A DNA stretch of 64,000 nucleotides from Aliidiomarina sedimenti. GTDB lineage: Bacteria; Pseudomonadota; Gammaproteobacteria; Enterobacterales; Alteromonadaceae. The notes below the pieces were generated by a model. It made no database searches. It saw only the letters and a list, made by a program, of their open reading frames with translations, and was not told the DNA's origin. Where the stretch lies: NCBI RefSeq assembly GCF_003986955.1, contig NZ_PIPN01000006.1:62001-126000 (forward strand), given 5' to 3'. This document shows positions 33,651 through 43,421 of the stretch, piece after piece. A program made the translations under genes and the position numbers. Position 1 is the first letter of the stretch; each line of letters opens with the position of its first letter.

Positions 33651-34874
33651 ATGACTCCAAGCTGGCACGATCTCGACATCGCCCCGGAATTGATAGAAGC
33701 CATGTTGCAACTCGGCCATAAAATGCCGACCCGCATCCAGCAACAGGTTATTCCTGAGGCGATGGCGGAGCATGACATCCTGGCGTCGTCCCCGACCGGG
33801 ACCGGTAAAACCCTGGCCTATCTGGTCCCAGCGTTCCAGCACCTGCTGGATTTTCCGCGCAGCGAACCAGGCAGTGCGCGGGTACTGGTGTTAGCACCGA
33901 CCCGGGAACTGGCTGCACAAATCCACGAGCAGGCGGCGATTATCTGTCAACACACCGGCCATCAGAGCTTACTGGTGACCGGCGGGGTCAATTTCGGCAG
34001 TCACCTGAGTGCGTTTGAAAGCAACCTGGATATTGTCATTTCCACACCGGGGCGTTTGCTTGACTACCTCGGTCAGGAGCGCTTTTCCGCTGAAGATATC
34101 GAATGGCTGATTCTGGATGAAGCCGACCGTATGCTGGATATGGGTTTCACCGATGCCGTCAGCAGTATTCTGGCGGAAGCCCGCCATGTCCGCCAGCGCC
34201 TGCTCTTCTCCGCCACGCTGGAAGGCGCTGCTATTCAGCGCTTCAGTAAAAGTACCCTGCTGGAGCCTGTCTATATCGATGCCCAACCGCCAAAGCGCGA
34301 GCGTGGCAAGATCACGCAGTGGCTGCATCAGGCCGACACCCTCGAACACAAGACCCAGTTACTGCAGGCATTGCTGAATGAACATACTCAGTCGGTGCTG
34401 GTGTTTGTTAAAACCAAAGAGCGGGTACTGGCACTGACCGAGCAGCTACGTGCTCTGAAATACCGGGTCAGCATGCTTCATGGTGACATGCCGCAGCATT
34501 CGCGCAATCAGGCGCTGGCAGACTTTTCCCAGGGCAAGAATGCGGTGCTGGTCGCAACCGATGTCGCCGCGCGCGGGATTGATGTTGATGACGTGCAACT
34601 GGTGGTTAACTTCGACTTGCCGCGCCGCGCCGATGTCTTTGTCCACCGTATCGGCCGCACGGGTCGCGCGGGTCGCAAAGGGCTCGCTGTGTCGCTGGTA
34701 GAAGCCCATGATGCGGATATGCTGGGTCGGGTCGAACGTTATCTTGGCGAGAAAATCGAACGTCGGGTGATTAAAGAGCTGCGCCCGCAATACAAGTTTC
34801 CACAGCCCGGAAAGAGTAAAAAGAAGAAAGCGACGGCAAAGAAAAAGCCATCCAGCAAACAAAAACGCCGCTAA
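33651..34874 (+). CDS. srmB: DEAD-box RNA helicase SrmB
   Basis: A 407-residue helicase. The motif series is complete: SSPTGTGKT (motif I) near residue 45, APTRELA, STPGR, LDEADRMLDMGF (DEAD box) near 160, SAT near 188, and HRIGRTGRAG near 330, followed by a lysine-rich tail. The start region and the QHLLDFPR segment match SrmB, which helps assemble the large ribosomal subunit. Its stop codon lies within the loop of a bidirectional terminator shared with the next gene. Confidence 0.9.
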   Translation: MTPSWHDLDIAPELIEAMLQLGHKMPTRIQQQVIPEAMAEHDILASSPTGTGKTLAYLVPAFQHLLDFPRSEPGSARVLVLAPTRELAAQIHEQAAIICQHTGHQSLLVTGGVNFGSHLSAFESNLDIVISTPGRLLDYLGQERFSAEDIEWLILDEADRMLDMGFTDAVSSILAEARHVRQRLLFSATLEGAAIQRFSKSTLLEPVYIDAQPPKRERGKITQWLHQADTLEHKTQLLQALLNEHTQSVLVFVKTKERVLALTEQLRALKYRVSMLHGDMPQHSRNQALADFSQGKNAVLVATDVAARGIDVDDVQLVVNFDLPRRADVFVHRIGRTGRAGRKGLAVSLVEAHDADMLGRVERYLGEKIERRVIKELRPQYKFPQPGKSKKKKATAKKKPSSKQKRR

Positions 34875-34891
34875 TTGCGGCGTTTTTGTTT
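34857..34891. terminator. Bidirectional terminator between srmB and the VanZ-like gene
   Basis: A perfect palindrome with 15-base arms (AAACAAAAACGCCGC and its complement) around a TAATT loop gives GC-rich stems with T-runs on both strands. Both genes' stop codons, TAA for srmB at 34872-34874 and TAG for the facing gene at 34871-34873, overlap in the loop. Confidence 0.92.
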
Positions 34892-35236
34892 ATACCAGCT
34901 GAAAACAATGAAGAAACTCAATGCCCCAGCCATGTCCGCCACGACATCCCAGCCATCGGCACCGCGGCCCGGTATATAATGCTGAATCCATTCAATCGCA
35001 ACCGCATACAGCAACAGCCAGCTCAATGACCATAGGTAGCGCAGACGAAAGGCGTACTGCATGCTCGCTGCCAGCACAAAGAACAGCCCAAAGTGAACCA
35101 CCTTATCAAGGTGAGCCACTGATGTGGGGCCTGCGGGTGGCGACTGCCAGAAAAACAATCCCGAGACCAGACAAAGAGTAAATACAAAAAGAGTTCGCGC
35201 TACTACGCTATTCAACAGTTTTCTCCGCTCGTTCAT
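34871..35236 (-). CDS. VanZ-like membrane protein
   Basis: A 121-residue protein with three to four membrane helices. HLDKVVHFGLFFVLAASMQY near residue 42 and IEWIQHYIPGRGADGWDVVAD near 81 are the recognisable VanZ/RDD-like signature (the D-KVxHF and the GR-x-xD-x-xD-xxAN-like blocks). The function of chromosomal VanZ-like proteins is mostly unknown. ATG 35236 with GGCGGT upstream is preferred over 35260. Its 5' end overlaps the thiI 3' end. Confidence 0.8.
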   Translation of the reverse strand: MNERRKLLNSVVARTLFVFTLCLVSGLFFWQSPPAGPTSVAHLDKVVHFGLFFVLAASMQYAFRLRYLWSLSWLLLYAVAIEWIQHYIPGRGADGWDVVADMAGALSFFIVFSWYKQKRRN

Positions 35237-36683
35237 AAACCGCCACATTGGTGTAGCCAAGTTCGCGCAAATGCAGCACCTGCATTCGGCTCATAATTCC
35301 CTGATCGCAGTAAAGCAAATATTGACGGTCTTTTGGAAGCCCTGCAAAGGCAGATTCGAGTTTAAAAAATGGTAAATGTTCAACTGAGTATTCGGTATTC
35401 TGCAACGGAGCCTGTTCAACTTCGTCATTGCTGCGAATATCCAGAATCACTTTTTCTAAGCTTGTATCGTTCACCGCTGCCGCCAGGGACACTTTTTCCA
35501 TCTGGGCGTCATGCAGTTGGCGAATATCGATGACCTCTGCATTATAGACCTGAGCTTCAATCATTTCGTCGGTGATCGCCTGCTCGGCCTGCTTCACTCT
35601 CTCCAGATCCGCTTTGACCGTTGGCTTATTCGAAATCACGCCACAATACTCTGGCATCGCGGCGGCCAAAGGTTCAGTGCCAATGCGGCGGGCGATATCA
35701 ACAATATCCTGCTTATCCATCGCGATCAGCGGCCGTAACACCAGCTTCGAGGTGACTTCGTCGATCACCGCCAGGTTGCTCAGGGTCTGACTCGATACCT
35801 GCCCCATCGCTTCACCGGTGACCAGCGCCTGGGCATTAACATAGCGAGTGGCCAGCGCAGCAGCCCGCAACATGGTGCGCTTCAAAACGACGCCCATCAG
35901 GCCATTGTCAACATGAGTGAGAATGACATCCACCAGTGGCGCAAAGTCAATGCTTACGAACTTCACTGGATGGGTCGGTGAAAAACGCTTCCACAGATAG
36001 TAGGAGATTTCACGCACTCCTGCCTCATGCAGGTCGCCGCCTAAGTTAAAAAAGCAGTAATGGGTGCGTGCCCCCCGCTTGATCATCTGATAGCTCGAGA
36101 CTGTCGAATCAAACCCGCCTGACATCAGCGACAGCACAGTTTCCTGACTTGGTAACGGAAACCCGCCGAGACCGGCAAAACGCCGTTCAACCAGGAATAC
36201 GTCGTCTTCAGCGATCATCAGTACCACTTCTTCCTCGGCACCTTTTAACTTCACCTGAGTGCCTTCGACCCGTTCCTTCACACCGCCGCCTATATAGCGC
36301 GCCAGGTCCTGGGAGGAAAACGAATGATGCCCTTTGCGTTTGACCCGGATAGCAAATGACTTACCCACTAACTGAGCACGCTTGAAGCTGAGAACCCAGT
36401 CGAGCAAAGTCTCGAAATCCGTCAGTGGATGATACTGCACACGTTCAAAATGAAGCACGCCCGGAGTTGACTGTAAACGCTCAACCACGGCGGTCGAGAG
36501 GGCGTCAGAGGGTTGCTCGGGCAACACAACTTCGATGCGATCCCAGAGCCATTTTACTTTAATCAGCGGATCCAGCGCTTTCAGCTGAATACGCAAATTC
36601 GCGGTCAGCAGTTTACCGTGACGCGAGCGCACTGATTTGCTTTTAACCGTAATTTCGGCCTGCAACCGAACAATATACTTCAT
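35208..36683 (-). CDS. thiI: tRNA 4-thiouridine synthase / thiamine sulfurtransferase
   Basis: A 491-residue three-part ThiI. An N-terminal ferredoxin-like and THUMP region (about 1-165) binds tRNA; the PP-loop LMSGGFDSTVSS near residue 187 activates uridine 8; and a C-terminal rhodanese domain (about 405-491) has LYCDQGIMSR with the persulfide Cys. It makes s4U8 in tRNA and sulfur for the thiamine thiazole. The long enteric-type form with rhodanese is present intact. Confidence 0.95.
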   Translation of the reverse strand: MKYIVRLQAEITVKSKSVRSRHGKLLTANLRIQLKALDPLIKVKWLWDRIEVVLPEQPSDALSTAVVERLQSTPGVLHFERVQYHPLTDFETLLDWVLSFKRAQLVGKSFAIRVKRKGHHSFSSQDLARYIGGGVKERVEGTQVKLKGAEEEVVLMIAEDDVFLVERRFAGLGGFPLPSQETVLSLMSGGFDSTVSSYQMIKRGARTHYCFFNLGGDLHEAGVREISYYLWKRFSPTHPVKFVSIDFAPLVDVILTHVDNGLMGVVLKRTMLRAAALATRYVNAQALVTGEAMGQVSSQTLSNLAVIDEVTSKLVLRPLIAMDKQDIVDIARRIGTEPLAAAMPEYCGVISNKPTVKADLERVKQAEQAITDEMIEAQVYNAEVIDIRQLHDAQMEKVSLAAAVNDTSLEKVILDIRSNDEVEQAPLQNTEYSVEHLPFFKLESAFAGLPKDRQYLLYCDQGIMSRMQVLHLRELGYTNVAVYERAEKTVE

Positions 36684-36741
36684 GGAAATACCTAACCTGG
36701 GGTGTGCACGGCATCTTAGGACAGCAAGATGCTACAACGAC

Positions 36742-36774
36742 GATGGCCCTGCCGGTTAAACCGGCAAGGCCATC
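36742..36774. other. Hairpin between thiI and pomB
   Basis: GATGGCC-x-TGCCGG and CCGGCA-x-GGCCATC form a strong stem with one mismatch. No T-run follows on either strand. A TATAAT at 36787-36792 on the minus strand could start a thiI transcript with this hairpin in its leader; alternatively it helps end pomB transcripts. Confidence 0.4.
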
Positions 36775-36812
36775 CAATGGCAGGCAATTATACAAAAAAC
36801 GGGGGGAGTCGG

Positions 36813-37739
36813 CTAGTTGCCTTGTTGAGTGCTGATTGGTCGTGACTCCATCGCACTGCCCTGCAGAATTGAAATTTCAACGCGGCGGTTGCGACGACGA
36901 TTATCATCGCTGTTGTTAGGGACCAATGGGCGCGTATCGGCCAGACCACGAACGGTCAGACGGCTCTCTTCAAAATTCTCGACATTGAGCATTTCTTCAG
37001 CCACCGCCACGGCGCGTGCACTGGATAAATCCCAGTTAGAACTGTGCATTTCTGAACGAATACGACGATTATCTGTATGTCCTGAAATGGTAATTTCACC
37101 CGGAATATCATTCAGCACTTCGCCAATGCGACGAATCACGCCACGGAACTGCGGCTGCAGGAAGGCTGACCCTTGTGGGAACGTGCCTTGTTCGCGCACC
37201 CGAATGATAATTTGCTGACCCAGGTTTTCCAGCTCTAATGCACCGTCTTCAATTTCCTGTTCCATTTCTTCGCGGATGCGGTTCATTGCCTGGTCAGTCT
37301 GCTCCTGCATCTGCATCATATCCATTTGCTCAGGAGACTGCTCCTCAGGCTCCGCCTCACCGCCTTCTTCCTGTTGCGGTCCACCCACATAGTCGTCCTC
37401 ACCGTCCTGGAAGTCCAGAGTCGACTCGGTCATGTCGCTGGTGACCTGCTGGATAGTTTCAATCGGCGTCGGCGTCGGACGGCCCGGACTGAACTCCTGG
37501 GCAATCACGCTGGTACCGCGGGGAATGTCTTCCACTTCAATGCGATTCTGCACACCGAAGGCATACTGCATCGAGCCCGCAATCTGCTTGAATTTAAGCA
37601 CATCCATTTCACTGAAAGCCAGCAGCAGGACGAAAAAGCATAATAGCAGTGCCATCAGATCCGCGAAGGTAGCCATCCAGGGCGCCAGACCTTTCGGTGG
37701 GCACTTAGGGCACTTTTTTTGCGGTTCCGGCAGAGCCAT
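36813..37739 (-). CDS. pomB: Sodium-driven flagellar stator protein PomB
   Basis: A 308-residue MotB-family protein. A short cytoplasmic start (KKCPKCPPKG) leads to one membrane helix with PWMATFADLMALLLCFFVLL, whose Asp carries the ion. The following FSEMDVLKFKQIAGSM plug region is typical of the Na+-type PomB. The periplasmic OmpA-like domain (about 180-295, TISGHTDNRRI, SSARAVAVAEEML) binds peptidoglycan. An acidic Glu/Gln-rich linker sits between. It begins three bases after pomA; Na+ use is inferred from family resemblance. Confidence 0.92.
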   Translation of the reverse strand: MALPEPQKKCPKCPPKGLAPWMATFADLMALLLCFFVLLLAFSEMDVLKFKQIAGSMQYAFGVQNRIEVEDIPRGTSVIAQEFSPGRPTPTPIETIQQVTSDMTESTLDFQDGEDDYVGGPQQEEGGEAEPEEQSPEQMDMMQMQEQTDQAMNRIREEMEQEIEDGALELENLGQQIIIRVREQGTFPQGSAFLQPQFRGVIRRIGEVLNDIPGEITISGHTDNRRIRSEMHSSNWDLSSARAVAVAEEMLNVENFEESRLTVRGLADTRPLVPNNSDDNRRRNRRVEISILQGSAMESRPISTQQGN

Positions 37740-37742
37740 AGC

Positions 37743-38501
37743 TTAACGCTCCTCTTCCACACGCTTCGACGAAGCGAGGTAGTTCTTTAACAGCGATTCG
37801 ATAATACGCGGGTTCTGGCCATCCTGAATACCAAGCACTGCATCCAGCATCAGTTCCTGATTCAGTTTTTCCTGTTCCATACGCAGTTTAAGTTTGTTCA
37901 CAATCGGCACACAGATAATGTTGGCGATGAAAGTACCGTACAGCGTGGTCAGCAAGGCGACCGCCATAGCCGGGCCGATCGCTTTTGGATCATCCATGTT
38001 AGCCAGCATCGCAACCAGACCGATCAGCGTCCCTATCATCCCCATCGCTGGCGACACATCGCCAATAGTCTGGAAAATATTGGCGCCACGGTCGTGTCGG
38101 TCATAGGTCAAATCAATGTCTTTTTGCATGGTAGTGCGCACGACTTCGGCGTCATGGCCATCCACCAGCATATCAATGCCTTTGCGAAAAAACGGGTTGG
38201 GGACTTCCGTTTCTTCCAATGCCAGAAAACCACCCTTACGCGCAGAATCAGCCATCTCCACCGCTTTGTCGATCAGCTCCTGGGGCTGTTCAATACGGAA
38301 AATGAAGGCCTTAACGGCGACTTTACCCGCGCCAAGGAACTGACTTAACGGATAGCTGGCCAGGGCGACAAATAATGATCCGCCAAATACGATAAAGATA
38401 GACGGCACATTCACATAGAGCCCAATGTCTCCGTTGAACAGCATCGCCATCGCAATGAAGGCGAGCGCCCCGATAATGCCGATTATTGTTGCTATATCCA
38501 C
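37743..38501 (-). CDS. pomA: Sodium-driven flagellar stator protein PomA
   Basis: A 252-residue MotA-family protein with four membrane helices: two near the N-terminus (about 2-22 and 30-50) and two near 145-165 and 178-200, around a cytoplasmic loop that contacts FliG. GDVSPAMGMIGTLIGLVAML and AVALLTTLYGTFIANI are family signatures. With PomB it forms the torque-generating stator. Preceded by a sigma-28-like promoter. Confidence 0.93.
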   Translation of the reverse strand: MDIATIIGIIGALAFIAMAMLFNGDIGLYVNVPSIFIVFGGSLFVALASYPLSQFLGAGKVAVKAFIFRIEQPQELIDKAVEMADSARKGGFLALEETEVPNPFFRKGIDMLVDGHDAEVVRTTMQKDIDLTYDRHDRGANIFQTIGDVSPAMGMIGTLIGLVAMLANMDDPKAIGPAMAVALLTTLYGTFIANIICVPIVNKLKLRMEQEKLNQELMLDAVLGIQDGQNPRIIESLLKNYLASSKRVEEER

Positions 38502-38595
38502 ACAGATCTCCCCGTTGTGTGTGTCTCAAGAAGAGGCGCTATTTTTCATCATCCGCGCTACACTAACAACCGCAATTTTTGTCGGTACTGTTAAT

Positions 38596-38622
38596 TCATC
38601 GGCGCCCGTGTCTATTTCTTTA
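38596..38622 (-). promoter_or_regulatory. Sigma-28 (FliA)-type promoter of pomAB
   Basis: On the minus strand TAAA-N15-GCCGATGA matches the flagellar sigma-28 consensus TAAA-N15-GCCGATAA in all but one base, with exact spacing. It lies about 95 bases upstream of the pomA start and fits late flagellar expression of stator genes. Confidence 0.75.
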
Positions 38623-38790
38623 CTAACTCTTTGCAAATTACTTCAGTCGCAAAGCCCACTGGCAGCCGTGCAGAGCACGCCTGGCAACGCTGGCAATTGA
38701 ATTTAGCCTGCAGGTTCTGTAAGGTTGCGAGATTAACATGGCGGCCCGTGTTGCAACACCGATGTGGCAGCATTCCGTGGAGAACATCTG

Positions 38791-39045
38791 ATGACTGATA
38801 GCAAAGACACCTCTGAGTTAACCTTCGAGCAAGCGATGAGTGAGCTTGAACACATTGTTAACCAGCTCGAACAAGGCGATTTGCCCCTTGAGCAGTCCCT
38901 GCAGCAATTTGAACGTGCCGTGGCGTTGTCGCGTATCAGTCAGCAAAAGCTGCAACAGGCTGAGCAAAAAGTCAGCGTATTAGTGCGCCAGGGGTCACAG
39001 GAAACTCTGCAGCCTATGTCCGATGACGAGGCCCCGTCAGCATGA
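38791..39045 (+). CDS. xseB: Exodeoxyribonuclease VII small subunit
   Basis: An 84-residue helical protein with SELTFEQAMSELEHIVNQLE and DLPLEQSLQQFERAVAL, the XseB signature. Several small subunits bind one XseA to digest single-stranded DNA. ATG 38791 follows GGAG by eight bases. Its stop overlaps the ispA start (ATGA), and the xseB-ispA-dxs order is the common gammaproteobacterial one. Confidence 0.94.
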   Translation: MTDSKDTSELTFEQAMSELEHIVNQLEQGDLPLEQSLQQFERAVALSRISQQKLQQAEQKVSVLVRQGSQETLQPMSDDEAPSA

Positions 39046-40007
39046 CCAGTCAGATGACGGACAACAGCGTGACGTCAACGACTGAGGATCCTGTGCTTAG
39101 CGACAAATTACAGGCGTACCGCCAGCGTCACAGTGACTTCCTGCAGATCCAGCTGACTGCCATCGATCCCGTCTGCCCTCGCCTGCATGATGCCATGCGC
39201 TATGCCGTCTTGCTGGGTGGCAAGCGAGTCCGTCCATTTTTGGTCTACGCGGTGGGTGAAATGCTCGGTGCCGAGGCGAAAAACCTCGATGGGGCAGCGG
39301 CAGCGATTGAATGCATTCATGCCTATTCGCTGGTTCACGATGATCTACCGGCGATGGACGACGACGATCTCCGCCGCGGTCAGGCAACCTGCCATAAAGC
39401 CTTCGACGAGGCGACCGCCATTCTTGCCGGCGATGCACTGCAGAGCCTCGCCTTTGAGCTAATCAGCCGTCCGCTTCCGGGTGTCAGTGCCGTGGTCCAG
39501 CTAAACATGGTACGAACGCTGGCGCAGGCAGCTGGCGCGCAGGGTATGTGTGCCGGCCAGTCGCTTGACCTGCGGGCCACCAACCGCCACGTCGACCTGG
39601 ATACCCTTGAACGTATTCACCACTATAAAACTGGTGCACTCATCGAAGCTGCCGTTGAACTGGGCCTTTTGCTTGCCAGTGACGTGGCAGCTAACACCAG
39701 GGCAGACCAGCAGAGCTGGCTGGAGACGAGTCATCATCTGCGCCAGTGGGCCCGTTTGATCGGGTTAGCCTTCCAGGTTCAGGATGATATTCTTGATGTT
39801 ATCGGCGACACTCAGGTCCTCGGCAAGCAACAAGGCGCCGATGCCGAACAGCAAAAATCCACCTATCCAGCGTTAATGGGGCTTGCTAGCGCCCAAAGCT
39901 ACCTCACCGAGTTAGCGCAAAAAGCGCTACACGCGCTGGATGCTATCCCGTACAATACTGAGGTATTAGCAGCATTCACCCATTACCTGATCACAAGAGA
40001 CCGTTAG
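39042..40007 (+). CDS. ispA: Farnesyl diphosphate synthase (geranyltranstransferase)
   Basis: A 321-residue prenyltransferase that condenses IPP with DMAPP and GPP to farnesyl diphosphate. The first Asp-rich motif is in LVHDDLPAMDDDDLRRG near residue 98, the second in QVQDDILDVIGD near 247, and GGKRVRPFLVYA near 60 binds substrate. It is some 20 residues longer at the N-terminus than the E. coli enzyme. Its product feeds undecaprenyl phosphate and ubiquinone synthesis. Confidence 0.95.
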   Translation: MTSQMTDNSVTSTTEDPVLSDKLQAYRQRHSDFLQIQLTAIDPVCPRLHDAMRYAVLLGGKRVRPFLVYAVGEMLGAEAKNLDGAAAAIECIHAYSLVHDDLPAMDDDDLRRGQATCHKAFDEATAILAGDALQSLAFELISRPLPGVSAVVQLNMVRTLAQAAGAQGMCAGQSLDLRATNRHVDLDTLERIHHYKTGALIEAAVELGLLLASDVAANTRADQQSWLETSHHLRQWARLIGLAFQVQDDILDVIGDTQVLGKQQGADAEQQKSTYPALMGLASAQSYLTELAQKALHALDAIPYNTEVLAAFTHYLITRDR

Positions 40008-40010
40008 TTC

Positions 40011-41873
40011 ATGACTGAAAGCACCTCTACAACACAGTACCCTGTGTTACGTCTGATTGACTCCCCTGCAGATCTGCGCGCGTTGCCCCGGCAAAAGCTC
40101 GACCAGGTGTGTAAAGAGTTAAGACAGTACCTGCTAAGTTCAGTCAGTCAAAGTTCCGGCCACCTGGCCAGCGGTCTTGGTACGGTTGAGCTGACCGTCG
40201 CCTTGCATAAAGTCTATCAAACGCCTTTTGATCAGTTAGTTTGGGATGTCGGTCATCAGGCCTATCCGCATAAAATTTTGACCGGGCGCCGCGATGAACT
40301 GTCCAGTATTCGCCAGAAAGACGGCTTACACCCTTTCCCGTGGCGCGATGAGAGCGAATACGATGTGCTTTCAGTCGGACATTCCAGTACCTCAATCAGT
40401 GCCGCTTTAGGCCTTGCCATTGCCGCTGAGAAAGAACGTCAGAACCGCCGGGTAGTCGCTGTCATTGGTGATGGCGCGATGACGGCCGGGATGGCGTTTG
40501 AAGCGATGAACCACGCCGGCGATATTAAACCGGATATGCTGGTGATCCTGAACGACAACGAAATGTCGATTTCGGAAAATGTCGGTGCACTGAACAATCA
40601 TTTCGCCCGCTTGCTATCCGGTAAGGTGTATACCTCGCTGCGCGAAGGCTCGAAAAAAATGCTGCGCGGTATGCCCACAGTCCGCGAACTGGCCAGCCGT
40701 GCCGAAGAACACATGAAAGGGATGGTGACCCCGGGCACCATTTTTGAAGAACTAGGCTTTAACTATATCGGCCCAGTCGACGGCCATGACGTGACCACTC
40801 TGGTGGAAACCCTCGAGAACATGCGCTCACTGAAGGGGCCCCAAATTTTGCATGTGGTGACGCGCAAAGGTAAAGGTTACGAACCAGCCGAAAAAGACCC
40901 AATCGGCTACCACGGTGTGCCGAAGTTTGACCCCGCCATTAATCAATTGCCGGCCAGTAAACCTGGGCTGCCGTCATACTCGAAAATTTTTGGTGACTGG
41001 CTGTGTGAGATGGCCAGCGAGGACGATAAGCTGGTCGCTATTACCCCCGCCATGCGCGAGGGGTCTGGCATGGTTGAGTTTTCACAACGTTTCCCTGACC
41101 AATATTACGATGTGGCCATTGCCGAGCAACACGCGGTTACCCTGGCTGCCGGCCTTGCCATTGGTAAACGCAAACCTGTGGTTGCTATCTACTCAACGTT
41201 CTTACAGCGTGGCTATGACCAGCTGATTCATGACGTTGCGCTGCAGAACCTGCCGGTGCTGTTTGCGATTGACCGGGCTGGTATTGTCGGTGCCGACGGA
41301 CCGACCCATCAGGGCGCCTTTGACATCAGCTTCCTGCGTTGCATTCCAAACATGGTCGTGATGACACCCAGCGATGAAAACGAATGCCGTCAGATGCTGT
41401 ATACCGGTTACCACCTGCAACAACCTGCTGCGGTGCGCTATCCACGCGGCAGCGGCACAGGATGCGAACTGGAGTCTTTGCAGGCGATGGAACTGGGTAA
41501 GGCGACCGTGCGCCGCCAAGGGAGTAAGGTTGCGATCCTTAATTTCGGCACCTTGCTGCCTGAAGCCATGCAGGCCGCCGAAGCGCTGGATGCCACTGTT
41601 ATCGACATGCGCTTTGTCAAACCGATGGATGCAGAGGCCGTTAAAAAAGCCGCGGCTGAGCACGACTTGCTGGTTACAGTGGAAGAAAATGCGGTTGCCG
41701 GGGGTGCTGGTAGCGCCGTCGCCGAATTGCTAATGGCTCAGCCACAGCCTTCCCCACTGCTTATGCTGGGCCTACCGGACAGCTTTATCAAACATGGTTC
41801 ACAGGCTGAAATACGGGCTGAACTGGAACTTGATGCGGCAGGTATTGAAGCCTCGATCCGAAAGCGCTTATAA
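40011..41873 (+). CDS. dxs: 1-deoxy-D-xylulose-5-phosphate synthase
   Basis: A 620-residue thiamine-diphosphate enzyme, the first step of the MEP isoprenoid pathway. [20 protein letters not shown] near residue 150 is the ThDP motif; [15 protein letters not shown] near 79 and [15 protein letters not shown] near 368 are conserved active-site blocks. It lies three bases after ispA. The last six bases, including the stop, overlap the stop of the facing pgpA. Confidence 0.97.
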   Translation: MTESTSTTQYPVLRLIDSPADLRALPRQKLDQVCKELRQYLLSSVSQSSGHLASGLGTVELTVALHKVYQTPFDQLVWDVGHQAYPHKILTGRRDELSSIRQKDGLHPFPWRDESEYDVLSVGHSSTSISAALGLAIAAEKERQNRRVVAVIGDGAMTAGMAFEAMNHAGDIKPDMLVILNDNEMSISENVGALNNHFARLLSGKVYTSLREGSKKMLRGMPTVRELASRAEEHMKGMVTPGTIFEELGFNYIGPVDGHDVTTLVETLENMRSLKGPQILHVVTRKGKGYEPAEKDPIGYHGVPKFDPAINQLPASKPGLPSYSKIFGDWLCEMASEDDKLVAITPAMREGSGMVEFSQRFPDQYYDVAIAEQHAVTLAAGLAIGKRKPVVAIYSTFLQRGYDQLIHDVALQNLPVLFAIDRAGIVGADGPTHQGAFDISFLRCIPNMVVMTPSDENECRQMLYTGYHLQQPAAVRYPRGSGTGCELESLQAMELGKATVRRQGSKVAILNFGTLLPEAMQAAEALDATVIDMRFVKPMDAEAVKKAAAEHDLLVTVEENAVAGGAGSAVAELLMAQPQPSPLLMLGLPDSFIKHGSQAEIRAELELDAAGIEASIRKRL

Positions 41874-42341
41874 CCAGCCCATAGCGAGTACTGCATGAAT
41901 GATTGCCAGGCTCGCTAAACCAGCCAGAATGTCATCCACCATAATGCCCAGGCCGCCATGCATATGGCGGTCAAGGTAACGGATTGGCCATGGTTTGAGA
42001 ATATCGAAGATACGGAACAGAATAAACGCCAGCAATAAGGTGCTTACGCTTACTGGAACTGCAATCATCGCCACCATATAGCCCGCTATTTCGTCCCACA
42101 CAATAGACGGGTGATCATGCTCGCCCATTGCCTTAGCGGTATAGCCACACAGGTAGATTCCGACCAGGAATGCCACTACCGTGGCAATAATGAAGCCTGT
42201 AGTGCCCAGATACGATGCCAGCCACACCACCGGAATCGCGGCTACTGTCCCCATGGTACCTGGCGCCTTCGGGAACAGGCCACTACCAAACCCCAATGAA
42301 AGGAAATGAAGCGGGTTTTTTAACAGGTGACGGTAACTCAT
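41868..42341 (-). CDS. pgpA: Phosphatidylglycerophosphatase A
   Basis: A 157-residue integral membrane phosphatase that makes phosphatidylglycerol. [21 protein letters not shown] near residue 17 and [11 protein letters not shown] near 87 are PgpA signatures, and [10 protein letters not shown] near 137 holds conserved acidic residues. It overlaps dxs tail to tail by six bases, and follows thiL on the same strand. Confidence 0.95.
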   Translation of the reverse strand: MSYRHLLKNPLHFLSLGFGSGLFPKAPGTMGTVAAIPVVWLASYLGTTGFIIATVVAFLVGIYLCGYTAKAMGEHDHPSIVWDEIAGYMVAMIAVPVSVSTLLLAFILFRIFDILKPWPIRYLDRHMHGGLGIMVDDILAGLASLAIIHAVLAMGWL

Positions 42342-42429
42342 CCGGGTGTCCTTATCGTCTGTTCGCTGAAGTAAAGATAAGCCGGGTTAAGCTACCCAGC
42401 TCTCACTTGTTTTGACTTACTTTCAGGTA

Positions 42430-43407
42430 CTAAAGTGTAGCCATACCAAAGTGTTGATAGCCTAATCCAGAGGCGGTTACTTCGTTATCGCCATCAAAAA
42501 AACGCAATCCTGGCTGTCTGTCGATCTGACCAATACAGGTAATATCTACCCCGGAATGGGTCAGCGCGGTTTCCAGCGAGCCACGCATTTCTTCAGGAAT
42601 GGTAAAACAAAGTTCGTAGTCGTCGCCACCGTGCAATGCGTAGTGACGTTTCTGCTCAAGTGGCAATGTGTTGAGCGTATCAGAGTATGGCAGTTGGGTC
42701 AGAAACAAACGCCCGCCAACCTCAGAACGTTTTAAAATATGTTGCAGATCGGCCGCTAATCCATCCGAGACATCAATACAGCTGGTCGCCATGCCGCGTA
42801 GAGCCTGCCCTAAGGACACTCTCGGTGTGGGGTAAAAGAGACGCTCTTCGAGCTTTTTCTGACCCGCGCTGGATAGCTCTAAATCGTCACGCTGCGCAGC
42901 AAGCGCAGCTGCGGCGTCGCCTAAGGTACCACTGACAAATATCCAGTCACCTGGTTTAGCCCCGTGGCGCACCAGGGTTTGCCCTTCCGGCAGCAGGCCC
43001 TGAGCAGTCAGGGTTAAGGTCAACGGGCCACGGGTAGTATCACCGCCGATCAGCTGGCAATGGTAATAACCAGCCAGTTCATGCATTCCTGCAGCGAATT
43101 CACTCAGCCATGTATGGTCGGCTTTGGGTAGGGTAATCGCCAGCGACAACCATGCAGGTTCAGCACCCATTGCCGCCAGGTCTGACAGATTGACCGCCAC
43201 CAGTTTGTGCCCAAGGGCGCGCGGTGGCACTTTGTCATCAAAGTGAACGCCCGCTACCATGGTGTCTGTGGTAACCGCGATTTCTGTGCCCGGCGTGGTT
43301 TTTACCACTGCACAGTCGTCGCCCTGCGCGAGCTGAACGTCACGGCGCGACTGGCCATGATGACGAAAATAACGCTCGATTAGTTCGAACTCGCTAAGAA
43401 CAGACAT
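42430..43407 (-). CDS. thiL: Thiamine-monophosphate kinase
   Basis: A 325-residue ATP-dependent kinase producing thiamine diphosphate. QGDDCAVVKTTPGTEIAVTT near residue 27, DLAAMGAEPAWLSLAI near 75 and IDVSDGLAADLQHIL near 212 are the conserved metal and substrate blocks; HGGDDYELCFTI near 262 follows. The product is the cofactor of Dxs, encoded nearby. Placed 14 bases after nusB. Confidence 0.95.
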   Translation of the reverse strand: MSVLSEFELIERYFRHHGQSRRDVQLAQGDDCAVVKTTPGTEIAVTTDTMVAGVHFDDKVPPRALGHKLVAVNLSDLAAMGAEPAWLSLAITLPKADHTWLSEFAAGMHELAGYYHCQLIGGDTTRGPLTLTLTAQGLLPEGQTLVRHGAKPGDWIFVSGTLGDAAAALAAQRDDLELSSAGQKKLEERLFYPTPRVSLGQALRGMATSCIDVSDGLAADLQHILKRSEVGGRLFLTQLPYSDTLNTLPLEQKRHYALHGGDDYELCFTIPEEMRGSLETALTHSGVDITCIGQIDRQPGLRFFDGDNEVTASGLGYQHFGMATL

Positions 43408-43421
43408 ATCGCAAACCAGTT

